Part shown: positions 1-11,055 of the stretch, in pieces
How the letters are laid out: each line of letters opens with the position of its first letter
How positions within the stretch are numbered: position 1 is the stretch's first letter
From: Gigantopelta aegis
Lineage: Eukaryota > Mollusca > Gastropoda > Neomphalida > Peltospiridae
Assembly: GCF_016097555.1 (NCBI RefSeq)
Contig: NC_054703.1
Location: 38,684,169 to 38,748,168 of the forward strand
DNA length: 64,000 bases
Direction of reading: 5' to 3'
The notes under the pieces: generated by a model
Database searches by the model: none
Told to the model about the DNA's origin: nothing
What the model saw: only the letters and a program-made list of their open reading frames with translations
Translations under genes and position numbers: made by a program

Positions 1-2874
1 CATGTTACAGCAGATGTTGTGCGCTATTTGCCTACCATTAATGCACCAGCAACACAGCTCTCTACAGTGCAAGAGGTACTACTACAGTCAGAGAAGATCG
101 GGAGTTCTTTGTCTCTTCAAAGCATTGTGATTGTGTTTGATCAAGCACTTTATGCAAAGGCAACAGAGATCATTTGGAAGCATAATGAAAAGTTTGCAAA
201 TGTCGTCCCCAGGTTAAGTGTATTCCACACAATATGTAACTTGCTAGGTGAAATAGGAAAAAGGTTTCAAGATGCCGGGTTGAAAGATTTGTGTATTGAG
301 TCCGGGGTGATAGCTGCAGGCTCTGTAAGTGGGGTGCTTGATGGTAAGAAATACAACCGAGCAGTTAGACTGCATAAGCTTCTCTATGAAGCTTTACTTC
401 GGCTTGCATGGAAGGGCTTCCTAGTAACCAAAGGTTCAAATGCAGAGACTGAAATAACTGATTTGATTGGTGAATTTTCAAGCAATGTATGTCAGATGAC
501 TTTTACAGAGACACTTGAAAAACCCTCCTTCGTATCTGTAGCCGAACAGTTCTATTTGCATCTGGATCATCTACGCAGTGATGCATGGAACCTTTCTGCA
601 TTTTGGATGTCGTACTTGGATCTGGTTGATATATTGTTGAACTATTTGCGTAGTTCTAGATAGGGCAACTGGGCAATGCATCTGCAAGCAGTTCAAGACA
701 TGATACCCTGGGTATTTGCATATGACAATACCAATTATGCAAGATATCTATCCCACTACACTGCTGAAATGACCCACCTAAAAACCGAGCATCCTGAAGT
801 TCATGAGTTTCTTGAACATGGTGGATTTTCTGTTCAACTTGGTTCAAGAAATCCATTTGGTAGGATCCCTGTAGACCAGACAATCGAGGAAACTGTTAAT
901 ACAGACACACAGACTCCTGGTGGCACAAAGGGGTTTAGCCTTAAGCCTGGTGCAATCAGTAGATACTACCTTACTGCAGAGTATCGCAGTTCCTTCCTAC
1001 TCATGCTCAGGGATGCCATTGGAACCAGTAACTCCTCGGACTTCAATCACCCAGATCTAAGCAAATCTAGAATTAAGAAGGATGAAGAGGACGTAGTGTC
1101 CTTGATCGGCATGCTGGAGAATAACTGGATCAATCCCTTCAGCACTGAAAGCTCAGACCTCCTTAGCATTTCAACTGGGATGGCTGCACCAGACAACATA
1201 ACAAAAGACCTATTGCAAGCTAAGGACTCCGGAGAAAAAGCCTCCAGGGTATTCAGGGAAGACAGACTTGAATGTGAACCTCCAAAAACTAATATTTTTG
1301 CACCCCTGAAGAAGCAAAAACTTAAAACCTTCAACGATATGATTATCAGGAAGAAATACCAGGCTGCGGGACGACAGATCATCCTGAAAGCTGACCGTGA
1401 TCCTTTTGCCAAAATGATCCTGATTGCACAGACTAGACATCTGAGTATGAAGGACGTTTTGGCACATCGATTAGGGCCGATCCCATGGGCAACACCAAAG
1501 GGCACATTGAGAAAGACAAAAGAATCTTCATTGATGGATAGTTTGAAAAAAGATTTACAGCCTATAGAGTCAATTGACAGAAATTCTGCTTGCATAATAG
1601 ATGGAATGGCCCTTGTGCAGAAAATGAATGCAGATGGTATGACCTTTGCCGACTTATCTCAGATGTTGCATAGGATGGTGTTGAGGGAAGGTTCGGTCTC
1701 GAGACGTGTTGATGTCGTGTTTGACGTATATCGTAAGCAATCGATAAAAGACGCAGAGCGCGTTAATCGGGGGACTGCCAGCGGGACTACATTCAAAGCT
1801 ATTGCCCAAGGACACAGGATAAAACAGTGGAGGAAGTTCCTTCGGACATCAGAAAACAAAAACAGACTTATTGAATTTCTTGCAAATGATTGGAGCAGCG
1901 CAGATCAACGGGAGAAACTAGCAAATAAAGAAATGTTTGTTACAGTAGGAGAAAAGTGTCAGAAACTGACAGTGAACTCTGTCAGTAATGTTGAATGCCT
2001 CGGGTCTGGTCAGAAAGAAGCGGACACAAGGATGCTATTGTATGCCACACATTGTGCAAAATAAGTTTTTTCTCCAGTTTTGATTGTACCGGAGGACACA
2101 GATGTGTTCGTTTTATGCGTAGCATTCTCCTCCAAAATACCCTGCCCAATCTACATCAAAAGTGGTACAAAACCCCGCATCCAGTACACTGACATACGGA
2201 AAGTTGCAAACATACTTGGGCATGATATATGTGACGCACTTCTTGGACTTCACGCCTTCACAGGGTGCGACACAGTGAGTTCATTTGCTGGCAAAGGCAA
2301 GCTTTCCACTTTAAAACTAGTCTGCAAAAGTGAGGAACATCAAGAAACGTTGAAACGCCTTGGTTCCAACAGTCTAGAGGCCCTTACTTGCAAGATATAC
2401 TGCTCAGGCTCTAAAACAAAAAGAATCAATGAACTACGTTTCAATCTGTTCTGTGCCCGGAAAGGTGAGGCAGAATCATGGCAGCTCCCCCCATGTTCAA
2501 AGTCCTTACTTAACCACAGTAAGAGGGCGAATTACCAGTGTAAAATATGGAAGAGGAGCTTGGAGGCATTCCCGGAGATTCCCCCAGCCATTGGCAATGG
2601 ATGGACAATTGAAAATGATGAACTGGTCATTGATTGGAGTGATGCACCACCTTCCCCAGAAGCTGTTATGGAACTTCTTTCCTGCACTTGTTCAAAGGAG
2701 TGTGTTGAGGAAACCTGCACTTGTCTTCAAAATAATCTGAAGTGTACATATATGTGCAAACTGATAACTTGTTCCAATCAGAAAGACACTGAGGATGACT
2801 TTGTGACTTTAAACGATATGGACGATGGTGCAAGCGGCGATGATGACGACGAAGATGCCAGCAAAAGTGATTGA
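1..2874 (+). pseudogene. Decayed multicopy-element gene with PIN/FEN-like acidic signature, 5' end outside window
   Basis: One reading frame enters from the left edge and runs about 950 codons to an acidic C-terminus rich in Asp. It is interrupted by about two breaks, so it is probably a fossil. In order I see an all-helical N-terminal part, a conserved block containing NPFGRIPVDQ and DTQTPGGTKGFSLKPGA, a central region, then EADTRMLLYATH, VPEDTDVFVL and LLGLHAFTGCDT, a spaced acidic pattern like PIN/FEN-type nucleases. Near the end is a Cys-rich cluster (CTCSKEC...CTCLQNNLKCTYMC). I recognise the protein type from its dispersed, multicopy occurrence in invertebrate and fish genomes. I do not know its element class, and it may or may not be virus-related. 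A nuclease role is inference from the acidic motifs. Confidence 0.6.
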
Positions 2875-3760
2875 TCTTCAGTTTCAGGTGTTACCTTCTC
2901 AGTAACAAGTTGGCCGCCTCTGCCTAGATTCACAATTGCACTGTTTTCATCTTAAATCTTTGTATTCTTTTGAAAGCTGCGAACCGTTTACCACTAATAT
3001 GCACTGTTTTCCATGGTTTGGGGTTAACATTTTGTGGAAATTTTGGACTAAAAAACTCTGTTTAGCTAAGTATCTCTGGAATAAACCGTTTACTAGTAAT
3101 TTTTATGATCTATGGTATATATAGGCCATGTTTACATGGCTCAATGGGCAGCTTTACGGCAATCTCCCAAAATGTTGACTTTTGAACTCTGATGACCTTG
3201 ATAATGACCTAATTTGCATAAAACACATTCCATGTGACAGAACTCTTGATAAGCAGCAAAATGAGTGGTCATCTGGTTTATTATTCCATATACTTTGAAT
3301 TATTGCATTTTTTCATTTCCCCTACTCCAAATCGGAGAAATTTTCGTCTTTTTAAAAATATGTATAGAATTATTCCATGTCCTGCCTCAGTTGATAATTA
3401 TAAACTCATTATGTTTTTAAAAATGGGTTTTGAACTCCATCAGCTATAATAAGACTCATTTTGCTTGAAGAAATTCCAATTGGTTTGGTTCCCATTATGA
3501 TTTCTTGAGTGGGCATCTAAATTGTAGGCACCAGCAAAAAATCATGACCTTTTGACCTCTGGTGACCTTGATAATGACCAAATTTGCATAAAACCTATTT
3601 TACTTAATAAAACATTTAATAAGAAGCACTATGAGTGGTCATTTGTTTAATTATTCCTCCAATTTTTGGAGTAATTGCATTTTTGATTTGCCCTACCCCA
3701 AAATTTTGTCCTCAATTTTCGACATGCATACCCACATTCAAAGGCCGAATACTACAATTT
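2875..3760 (+). repeat. 3' flank of the element with a ~365-bp direct repeat
   Basis: No gene is visible. Two diverged copies of one block lie at about 3170-3340 and 3537-3705. Each runs from a GTGACCTTGATAATGACC-like core through AATTTGCATAAAAC, a GAGTGGTCAT motif and a TTGCATTTTT...CCCTAC stretch. The block directly follows the element gene and probably belongs to its 3' untranslated or terminal part. 3761-3883 holds nothing I recognise. Confidence 0.5.
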
Positions 3761-3883
3761 AGCTGAGGATCCAGCTTTGGCTTCAAAGATTTTCTGAAAC
3801 TATAGACCTAGTACTTTCAGAAAATCATAATGGCGTTTACTCCTCCCAGGTGGTACCAATATCTGGGCTAGCTCATGGCCTAA

Positions 3884-4335
3884 TGACAGTGTCAAGGGTT
3901 ACAGTATAGCCTTTGAATCCGATCATCGTAAGAACACATATCTTAGAATGCAGTACGAGACAATTGTCACGTGTGAGCTGAACTGGAGTTACCTCCCCTG
4001 CTATGGATTCGGATAGTGTGTCAACAGATGTATCGGAAATGTTCAAGTAAATGTGACAGTTGTAACTAGTTTTGGGTTTTCAGGTGTATTACCAACTGAA
4101 GGGAATAGATGGATGCCACATTGTAACATTAGCGTTTTGATCTACTTACAAGATGTGGTGATTGTTTACAAATTATCTCGGAAATAAAAACAATTATTTA
4201 AAACTCACAGTGACATTAGTGTTGGATCTACTATCACTTGTGGTTACTGTTTAACATATTATCACACATGAGCAACGAAATATAATGGTGGGATATAAGT
4301 CTCTAGTATCTGTTTTTGCTCTGAATAAAACACAA
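3884..4335 (+). pseudogene. GPCR remnant 1: C-terminal tail and 3' flank only
   Basis: From ACAGTGTCAAGGGTTAC the sequence matches the cytoplasmic tail of the receptors in this window. A stretch reading TSPAMDSDSVSTDVSEM is followed by a stop and about 280 bp of 3' flank. The same tail and flank occur in reverse orientation at about 21640-22040, as the end of the minus-strand receptor there. No transmembrane segment precedes it: homology starts abruptly at about 3884. It is a dead fragment from a duplication breakpoint. Confidence 0.7.
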
Positions 4336-4336
4336 G

Positions 4337-4612
4337 TTTGGTTTGTTTAACGACACAACTAGAGCACAACAATTGATTAATCATCGGCTATTGGATGTCA
4401 AACATTTGTTTATTTTGACCTGTAGTCTAAGAGAGGAAATCCGCTACATTTGTTTCATGAGTAGGAAGGGATCGTTTATATGCACCATCCGACAGACAGG
4501 TTAGCACATACCATGGCCTTTGATATACCAGTCGTGGTGCACTGGATGGAATGAGAGATAGACCAATGGGTCCACCCACGGGGATCGATCCCAGACCGAC
4601 CGCCTTGCTCTG
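4337..4612 (-). mobile_element. tRNA-derived SINE (family 1, short-tail form)
   Basis: Read on the minus strand it has the family 1 body: GGGATCGATCCCCGTGGGTG, the CCATTGGTC block, CAGTGCACCACGACTGG, TATATCAAAGGCC, a GGTGCATATAAACGATCCC block, and the tail with TCTAGTTGTGTCGTTAAAC. The same insertion sits at 21035-21310 in the inverted duplicate, so it was present before the duplication. Confidence 0.8.
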
Positions 4613-4636
4613 AATATGGAATGTGATTATATGTAA

Positions 4637-5019
4637 AATGACAGACCCTTGTTTTTAAACACTACGAGGTTTTAGGGTTGTTTGTTTAACTATTAAAACT
4701 GCTTTTTGATAATTTAAATTATAACTATTTATATTTTACGATTTGGAATATTAATTTTTGTACTCCTGAAGTGGTTCAGATCATGCAGGTTTTTGCAATA
4801 CCTCAAAGTGCATTTTTCGAAATTCTAAAAACGCACGTTCGTATGCGAAGTAATGGTTATTGATACCAGCTACAGTTATTTTTAGACAGCATTTCCCTGT
4901 TTAAAATCACATAATTCAGCTTCCATCTTTAATAACCCTATCGAAACGTGTGTTGAGGCTTGTAGATTAACTACACTTAGTTTCCATTTTTACGAGCTGA
5001 AACTAGGGTCTGTGACTTA
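4637..5019. mobile_element. MITE 2, ~380 bp, with inverted ends
   Basis: The left end GACAGACCCTTGTTTTTAAA and the right end GAAACTAGGGTCTGTGAC are inverted repeats around the core CAGACCCTAGTTT. No coding capacity is seen. A second copy lies at about 20570-21030 within the inverted duplicate, and a third, with an internal minisatellite, at 34055-34645. It is a non-autonomous DNA element by structure; the superfamily is not determined. Confidence 0.6.
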
Positions 5020-5429
5020 AACAAAAAATGCAGAGAAATGAAAGATATCAAGAAATTATGCAACTGAAGAAAAATTATGTTGCAGTTATTTTGCCTGTCT
5101 GTAATCGTTTGATGTATATTGAATGAAATGAGCAATGTTGCCTTCTCGTCTGGTTTGTCGTCAACTTGTCGCCTATGTCAAACACGATTCGTCGTGAAAG
5201 CCCCGTGCACAAGATAGGCAAAGCGCACGTGCAGGTCCGGTTATCTATGATTTTTCATTTCATTTCAACTTATTTCCGTGCTTATATCCAATTAAGGTTC
5301 AAGCACGCTGTCCCGTGCACACACCTCAGCCATCTGGCCTCACTGTCCAAGATAGTTGGTTAGCTGTTAATAGTCAGTGCTAATAGTTATTTCCGTGCTT
5401 ATATCCAATTAAGGTTCAAATAGGCTGTC
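5020..5429. repeat. Distal part of inverted duplication plus SINE 2 tail
   Basis: 5020-5245 is unique-looking DNA that reappears reversed at about 20335-20570. 5245-5390 is the minus-oriented tail of SINE family 2, marked by GCTTATATCCAATTAAGGTT, and part of this tail is repeated at 5390-5429 up to the gap. The open frame in this stretch is not protein-like. Confidence 0.6.
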
Positions 5430-5629
5430 NNNNNNNNNNNNNNNNNNNNNNNNNNNNNNNNNNNNNNNNNNNNNNNNNNNNNNNNNNNNNNNNNNNNNNN
5501 NNNNNNNNNNNNNNNNNNNNNNNNNNNNNNNNNNNNNNNNNNNNNNNNNNNNNNNNNNNNNNNNNNNNNNNNNNNNNNNNNNNNNNNNNNNNNNNNNNNN
5601 NNNNNNNNNNNNNNNNNNNNNNNNNNNNN
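5430..5629. other. Assembly gap, 200 N
   Basis: Exactly 200 N, a conventional placeholder for a gap of unknown size. It lies between a duplicated SINE 2 tail and the head of a SINE 1 copy, so repeat collapse is the likely cause. Confidence 0.98.
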
Positions 5630-5837
5630 AGCCCAATGGCAACGTATTCGCTTGATGCGCGGTCGGTCTGAGATCGATCCCATTCGGTGGACCTATTGGG
5701 TTATTTCTCGTTCCAGCCAGTACACCACACAACATGTATAGCAAAGGCCGTGACATGTCTGACGGATGGTGCATATAAAAGATCCCTTGCTACACTAATG
5801 GACAAATATAGCGGGTTTCTTCTCTAAGACTATGTTA
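5630..5837 (+). mobile_element. SINE family 1 copy, head cut by gap
   Basis: Plus-strand family 1 body: GATGCGCGGTCGGTCTGAGA, GTTCCAGCCAGTACACCAC, GGTGCATATAAAAGATCCC and TAGCGGGTTT. It stops at TAAGACTATG without the usual tail, directly before a receptor fragment. Confidence 0.75.
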
Positions 5838-6064
5838 TACTGTGTTGTTTTCCCGCTCAGACGTGATCAGAATGTCTGTACACAACGTAAGGCCACGATC
5901 GTCTGCTCGTGTATGACTGCCTTTTCGTGCCCACTGCTCTGATTTAGCCAGCTTTTGCACGACGCTAGATACATCTTCCTTGCCCACTGGACAGGTTTAT
6001 CCACCTTTTGCACGGTGCTAGAAAAATGTGTCTGATCCTAGGGCTATATAAATCTGTCCGACCC

Positions 6065-6845
6065 GAGGTCTAGACGATTTCTACATACGCGTGACGTCAT
6101 AACTCATGTTTTACAACGATTGACGTCATAACTCATGGTTTTCAAAATTCTGTTTGCCATTTCACGTTGTATCATTGTTTTAAAAATATTTAAACAAATT
6201 AATATTTTCAACTTTACATGTATTGGTAAGTTGAACATTACATATTTAGGTCGTTGCATAAGGTGGGCTATATTTTTCCGCATATGATTAAATGAGTTGG
6301 CAGGTGAAATGTATACGAATCGTTCTACAATAAACAGACCGTAGCTTACAAAATGAATGTTTTGTTACTGTAATTAAATGGGCAAGAAAAAGAATCCTCA
6401 CAAAAAACATTTTGTCCCTCGGGTTGGAATAGCCTTATCTATACCTCACAACGGTGATAGATTGTATTAGTATAGCGCCCTGGTCCTGGACGATTTGTAC
6501 ATAGGTGTGACGTCATATCATATGGTTTACGACGATTGACGTCATAACTCGTGGTTTTTCAAACTTCTGTTTGCCTTATCACGTTGTATCAGTTTTCAAA
6601 ATATTTAAACAAATTAATATTTTCAACTTTATATTTATTGTTAAATTGTTACAGTTTTGTCGTTGCATAAGGTGGGCTATATTTTTCTGCGTATGATTAA
6701 ATGAGTTTGTAGGTGAAATGTTTACGAATCGTTCTACTATAAACAAACTGTATGTAGTTTAATACAGAATTAATATTTTGTTACTGTAATTAATTGGGCA
6801 AACAAAATATTCAACCTAATTTGTGATGTGTAGTTAAGGCAATTC
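6065..6845. repeat. Two-copy ~420-bp tandem duplication with paired CRE octamers
   Basis: Copies start at about 6070 and 6490 and share the order CGATTT(C/G)TACATA, TGACGTCA, a second TGACGTCA, TTCTGTTTGCC, AAATATTTAAACAAATTAAT and GTTGCATAAGGTGGGCTATA. The perfect TGACGTCA octamers are at 6092-6099, 6121-6128, 6508-6515 and 6537-6544. No coding frame is seen. 6850-7150 holds nothing further that I recognise. Confidence 0.7.
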
Positions 6846-7349
6846 CAACCCTTGGGCACCAGCAGCCTGACCGACATCGGTAAAAGGCGGAGGGTGGTAT
6901 GGAATTTTGAATATCCTGTAGGATTTATGCCAAATTAGAATAGGTGCGCAAATTTGGTGAAGGAAATTAGATGCAATTTTTAACGGTCCGTCGAAAGATA
7001 AAGGAGCAGTCTACGAGTTCTGGATTAGTAAGCCGAGAGTAGCTCGTTAAGGGACCTAGTTGGTGCTGAGGTGTCTCCCTAGGTTGCCCATAAAACCTTT
7101 ATAAAGGGCCTGATCTGTTCATATCATGATATCCTGATAGTTAGGTAGCTAAATGAGATTTTAAAACCGTTGCCATCTTCATACAATTGTGTCCGCTGTT
7201 TAACATGGTATACCTTATGAATTGTGGACAGTGTTTACATCCTAATGGCCAGTTCCGCAAACTATAGGAGAATCTCGAAGACAAAGCTAAAATGTCAGAA
7301 AGTCAGTACATTATAGAATGAAGGAGTCACGGCTGAGGTTCCAGATTTC

Positions 7350-7715
7350 ATTTCATTTCAACGTAGTTTCTTGCTTATATCCAATTAAGGTTCAATCACG
7401 TTGTCCTGGGCACACACCTCAGCTATCTGTGTACACTTTGTTTTACCCATTATCATAGTTTGACACTCAATAGCCGATGCATTTTTCGTGATGGGGTGTC
7501 GTTCAACATTAATTCATTCATTCATTCAGCTGGGAGTTAGTTGTTAGTTGTTAGTTGTTAGTGATAGATAAGAGGGTGCAGTGGTCTTAAACCTACCCAC
7601 TAAATCGTTAAAACTCGCTCTGCTTGGGAGCCGGTAACGGGGTACGAACCCTGTACTTGCCAGCCTTATGGTCGATGGCTTAACCACGACACCAGCAAGG
7701 CCGGTTATACCAGAT
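7350..7715 (-). mobile_element. SINE family 2 copy with family 3 tail inside
   Basis: On the minus strand the head has a GGTGTCGTGGTTAAGCCATC box-A-like stretch and GGGTTCGTACCCC as box B. The tail TTGGATATAAGC lies at 7375-7400. A second SINE tail type, marked by GGGGTGTCGTTCAAC and an ATTC repeat (about 7445-7530), is embedded between them. The composite splits the receptor remnant. Confidence 0.65.
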
Positions 7716-7864
7716 TATGCTTAGACACCAGGTTAACGTCAGTTACCTCCCCTGTTACGGCTGTTGATGATGTTGCAACAGATTTCTCGGAATCGACACA
7801 GCACAGTAATTGTAACAATAAATCCTGTACCTACCACCTTATGTGCGATGGCTAAAGCTGTATC

Positions 7865-8345
7865 GCAACCGGCCTCGAGCGACGCGAGCGATGTGAGCGA
7901 TTATTTTAGAAACCATTTGTTTCAATCGCCGTATCCTAACCGCACGAGTACCGCGCGACAGATACATGTGTCGCGTCGCACGTATCCAGTTAGGATACAG
8001 CTTTAACCATCAGACCACCTAGGCCGGTTACATCCAATGATAAATGTGTCGTGTCGCACGTATCCAGTTGGGATACAGCTTTAACCATCGCACCACCTAG
8101 GCCGGTTACATCCAATGATAAATGTGTCGTGTCGCACGTATCCAGTTGGGATACAGCTTTAACCATCGCACCACCTAAGCCGGTTACATCCAATGATAAA
8201 TGTGTCGTGTCGCACGTATCCAGTTGGGATACAGCTTTAACCATCATACCACCTAGGCCGGTTACATCCAATGAAAAATGTGTCGCGTCGCACGTATCCA
8301 GTTAGGATACAGCTTAAACCATCACACCACCTAGGCCGGTTACAT
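7865..8345. repeat. 78-bp tandem array derived from a SINE head
   Basis: Near-identical units start at 8022, 8100, 8178 and 8256, with partial or diverged units on both sides. Each carries GGCCGGTTACATCCAATGAT, TCGCACGTATCCAGTTGGGA and TTTAACCATC. Read on the minus strand the unit contains GGTGGT..GATGGTTAAAGC, resembling the box-A end of the SINE 2 head. Because 78 is divisible by three, both strands show spurious repeated open frames; these are not genes. Confidence 0.8.
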
Positions 8346-8424
8346 CCAATGATAAATGTGGTCTGGGGATGTCGTTAAAAGAAACAAATGTTAATTTGTC
8401 GACAAATGGAGTGTACGCTGTGAT

Positions 8425-8660
8425 CTCGACCGGCCTTGGTGGTGTCGTGGTTAACTCATCAGACGTAAGGCTGGTAGGTACAGGGTTCGCAGCTCGGCAC
8501 AGGTTTCCACCCAGAGTTAGTTTTAACGACGCAATGGGTAGGTGTAAGACCACTAAACCCTCGTTTCTCTCTCACTAAGCACTAACAACTAGCCCACTAT
8601 CCTGGACAGACAGCGTGCTGGAACCTTAATTGGATATAAGCACGGAAAAAAGTTGAAATT
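8425..8660 (+). mobile_element. SINE family 2 copy
   Basis: The head is at 8430-8510, with CCTTGGTGGTGTCGTGGTTA, CTGGTAGGTACAGGGTTCGC and CAGCTCGGCACAGG. The body has GTAGGTGTAAGACCACTA and the tail ends at TTAATTGGATATAAGCACGG. It sits at the end of the 78-bp array, which looks like amplified DNA of the same head type. Confidence 0.75.
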
Positions 8661-8734
8661 AATTAAATATTTCCATGTGGCTGTGCCGATTCATAAAAAC
8701 ACGAAAACACGAGTGTCGCTCTTACGAGGGAGGG

Positions 8735-9060
8735 GGTGGGAATTTAGCTCAGTCGATTGAGTGTTCGCTTGAATTGCTTGTGTTGCAGGATCGAACCAGC
8801 TCGGTGGATCCATTCAGCTGACTTTTTTTTTTCTCTTGATCCAACCAGTGCATCACAACTGGACATAGGACGTGGTATGTGTTTTTACTGTCTGTGAGAA
8901 AGTGCATATAAAAAATCCCTTGCTGCATTAGTAAACATGTAGCGAGTTTCCTCTGATGACTACGAGTCAGAATTACCAAATGTTTGACATCCAATAACAG
9001 ATGATTAATTAATCGATGGGCTCCAGTGGTGTCGCTAAACGAAATAAACTTCTTCTTCTC
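8735..9060 (+). mobile_element. SINE with clear tRNA-like head
   Basis: The head TTTAGCTCAGTCGATTGAG resembles a tRNA A box and GGATCGAACC a B box. The family 1 body and tail follow: GTGCATATAAAAAATCCC, TTTGACATCCAATAACAGAT and CCAGTGGTGTCGC. No cloverleaf with a 3' acceptor is present, so it is not a functional tRNA gene. A sister with the same head is at 32428-32735. Confidence 0.75.
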
Positions 9061-9534
9061 TTACAAGACTCTCGACAGTTGGCATAAAAATCGTTGTTTT
9101 CGTTATTATTGATGATTTCATTGTGGCTGAACATCGATCATGTTTCAAGTGTATTTGTTATCTTACGTTTTGCAAATCATCAACATGCAATATGTGCAGT
9201 ATAACAGTGTGTGGGACAGGGTGGAGGTGATATTCACATACTATAAAAACTGACAGAAATAATATACAAATGTAACTATGTCATCTAAAACTGGATTATT
9301 TCATATATAAATATTAAAGCTATTGAACTCTAATATGTTCAGTAGTTGTTGTTTTTTGTTTTGTTTTGTTTGGGGGTTTTTTGTTGGTTTTTTTGTTGGG
9401 TTTTTTTTTTTTTTTTTTTGGGGGGGGGTTGTTTGTTTGTTGTTGGGGTTTTTTGTTGTTGTTGTTGTTGCTTTTTTTAATAAGTTAACAACAATAGGTT
9501 GTCTGTACTAGTACGCTTTAATAAATCCTTTTCT
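9060..9534. other. Spacer with G/T-rich low-complexity tract
   Basis: No gene seen. 9340-9480 is a run of T and G homopolymers, and its open frame encodes only Phe, Val and Gly repeats. Confidence 0.7.
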
Positions 9535-9790
9535 TAAAGGGACATTCCTGAGTTTGCTGCAATTTTAAAGATGATATCGACCAACAGAGACCTTTTAACG
9601 ATTGTAATTACATATCAAATATATTTTTCTGCATGTAATGTTCGTGACTCTGTATTAAATGCGTTTCTGATTGTTCCAATATTTGTACTAGGCTAAATTT
9701 CATTTTATTTCCTAAAATATATAGTACATACCACGGCCTTTGATATACCAGTCGTGGTGCACTGGCTGAGCTACGTCCCGCCCCTATTCA
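9535..9790. mobile_element. MITE 1 (one end) joined to SINE 1 fragment
   Basis: 9535-9720 begins AAAGGGACATTCCTGAGTTT, the terminal sequence of MITE 1, and runs to CCTAAAATAT where the arm is cut. 9722-9790 is a minus-strand SINE 1 head fragment containing CCAGTCGTGGTGCACTGG and GCTACGTCCCGCCCC. Confidence 0.65.
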
Positions 9791-9969
9791 CGATGGGATT
9801 ACGTGTTCTCAACAACAGTTTCTATTTGTGTGTGTTCGAGACATACGTCAGTTGATGTAAATGACATAAATCAATATAACATAAATAAAGATAGTAACAC
9901 AAGAGGACGACAATTGTGTTTAACAAGCTTCATCCAAAAAAACTCAGGGTTTGGAGTCGGTATCTGGAT

Positions 9970-10065
9970 TAAAAATCTCATGCCTCGACTGGGATCCGAA
10001 CCCAGTACCTACCAGCCTGTGGACCGATGGCCTAACCGAGGCCGGTTTGACAGCCAAAAGCCGAC
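9970..10065 (-). mobile_element. SINE head fragment (family 2-like)
   Basis: On the minus strand it reads GGCCTCGGTTAGGCCATCGG, CTGGTAGGTACTGGGTTCGG and ATCCCAGTCGAGGC, with A- and B-box-like parts. There is no tail. 9791-9969 has no recognised content. Confidence 0.55.
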
Positions 10066-10092
10066 GATTAATGCTCTAAATGGTGTGGTTAA

Positions 10093-10842
10093 AAAACAAA
10101 TTATGATACCATTCGACCCAGTAATCACGCTCTGTCAGCATATTTACATATTTACTACATATCAGTAGCACGATGAAGGCTACACTGACTGTTGTACCTA
10201 AACAAATTATGATACCATTCGACCCAGTAATCACGCTCTGTCAGCATATTTACATATTTACTACATACCAGTAGCACGGTGAAGGCTACACTGACTGTTG
10301 TACCTAAACAAATTATGATACCATTCGACCCAGTAATCACGCTCTGTCAGCATATTTACATATTTACTACATATCAGTAGCACGGTGAAGGCTACACTGA
10401 CTGTTGTACCTAAACAAATTATGATACCATTCGACCCAATAATCACGCTCTGTCAGCATATTTACATATTTACTACATATCAGTAGCACGATGAAGGCTA
10501 CACTGACTGTTGTACCTAAACAAATTATGATACCATTCGACCCAGTAATCACGCTCTGTCAGCATATTTACATATTTACTACATACCAGTAGCACGGTGA
10601 AGGCTACACTGACTGTTGTACCTAAACAAATATGATACCATTCGACCCAGTAATCACGCTCTGTCAGCATATTTACATATTTACTACATATCAGTAGCAC
10701 GGTGAAGGCTACACTGACTGTTGTACCTAAACAAATTATGATACCATTCGACCCAGTAATCACGCTCTGTCAGCATATTTACATATTTACTACATATCAG
10801 TAGCACGATGAAGGCTACAGTGACTGTTGTTCCTAAACGATT
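10093..10842. repeat. 106-bp satellite array, ~7 units
   Basis: Units repeat every 106 bp (one is 105) and carry AATTATGATACCATTCGACC, CACGCTCTGTCAGCATATTT, TATCAGTAGCACGATGAAGG and CACTGACTGTTGTACCTAAA. They differ by only a few bases, so the array is young. A single diverged monomer, in reverse and with the same outer flank, is part of each ~1.9-kb tandem unit at 40.8-46 kb. The minus-strand open frames are an artefact of the period. Confidence 0.85.
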
Positions 10843-10864
10843 TTTGGGATACTAAATTTTGTTC

Positions 10865-11052
<188 letters not shown>

Positions 11053-11055
<3 letters not shown>

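Larger units (their letters stand above)
5843..7810 (+). pseudogene. GPCR remnant 2: shattered receptor (TM3-4, TM7, tail tip)
   Basis: Three pieces in the right order on the plus strand show an old receptor gene. 5843-5940 reads CVVFPL, then a basic loop, then KATIVCSCMTAF, which is the TM3/ICL2/TM4 block of the neighbours. 7150-7310 reads DFKTVAIFIQL...YLMN, then ILMASSANYRR and TKLKCQ, that is TM7 and the proximal tail, with a frameshift in TM7. 7733-7800 reads TSVTSPVTAVDDVATDFSES, the tail tip. Between them lie a ~420-bp tandem duplication (about 6065-6840) and SINE insertions (7350-7715). TM1-2 and TM5-6 are not seen. It is non-functional. Confidence 0.7.

Noticed and set aside
7990-8305. 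Repeated frames on both strands of the 78-bp array
   Set aside because: The period is divisible by three, so any stop-free unit looks open. SINE-head origin is a better explanation.
8735-8830. Possible tRNA gene
   Set aside because: A- and B-box-like motifs are present, but it continues into a SINE body and lacks a closed acceptor stem.
10155-10763. Series of overlapping ~61-residue minus-strand frames
   Set aside because: They follow the 106-bp period exactly and restart in each unit; the apparent protein is a by-product of the satellite.
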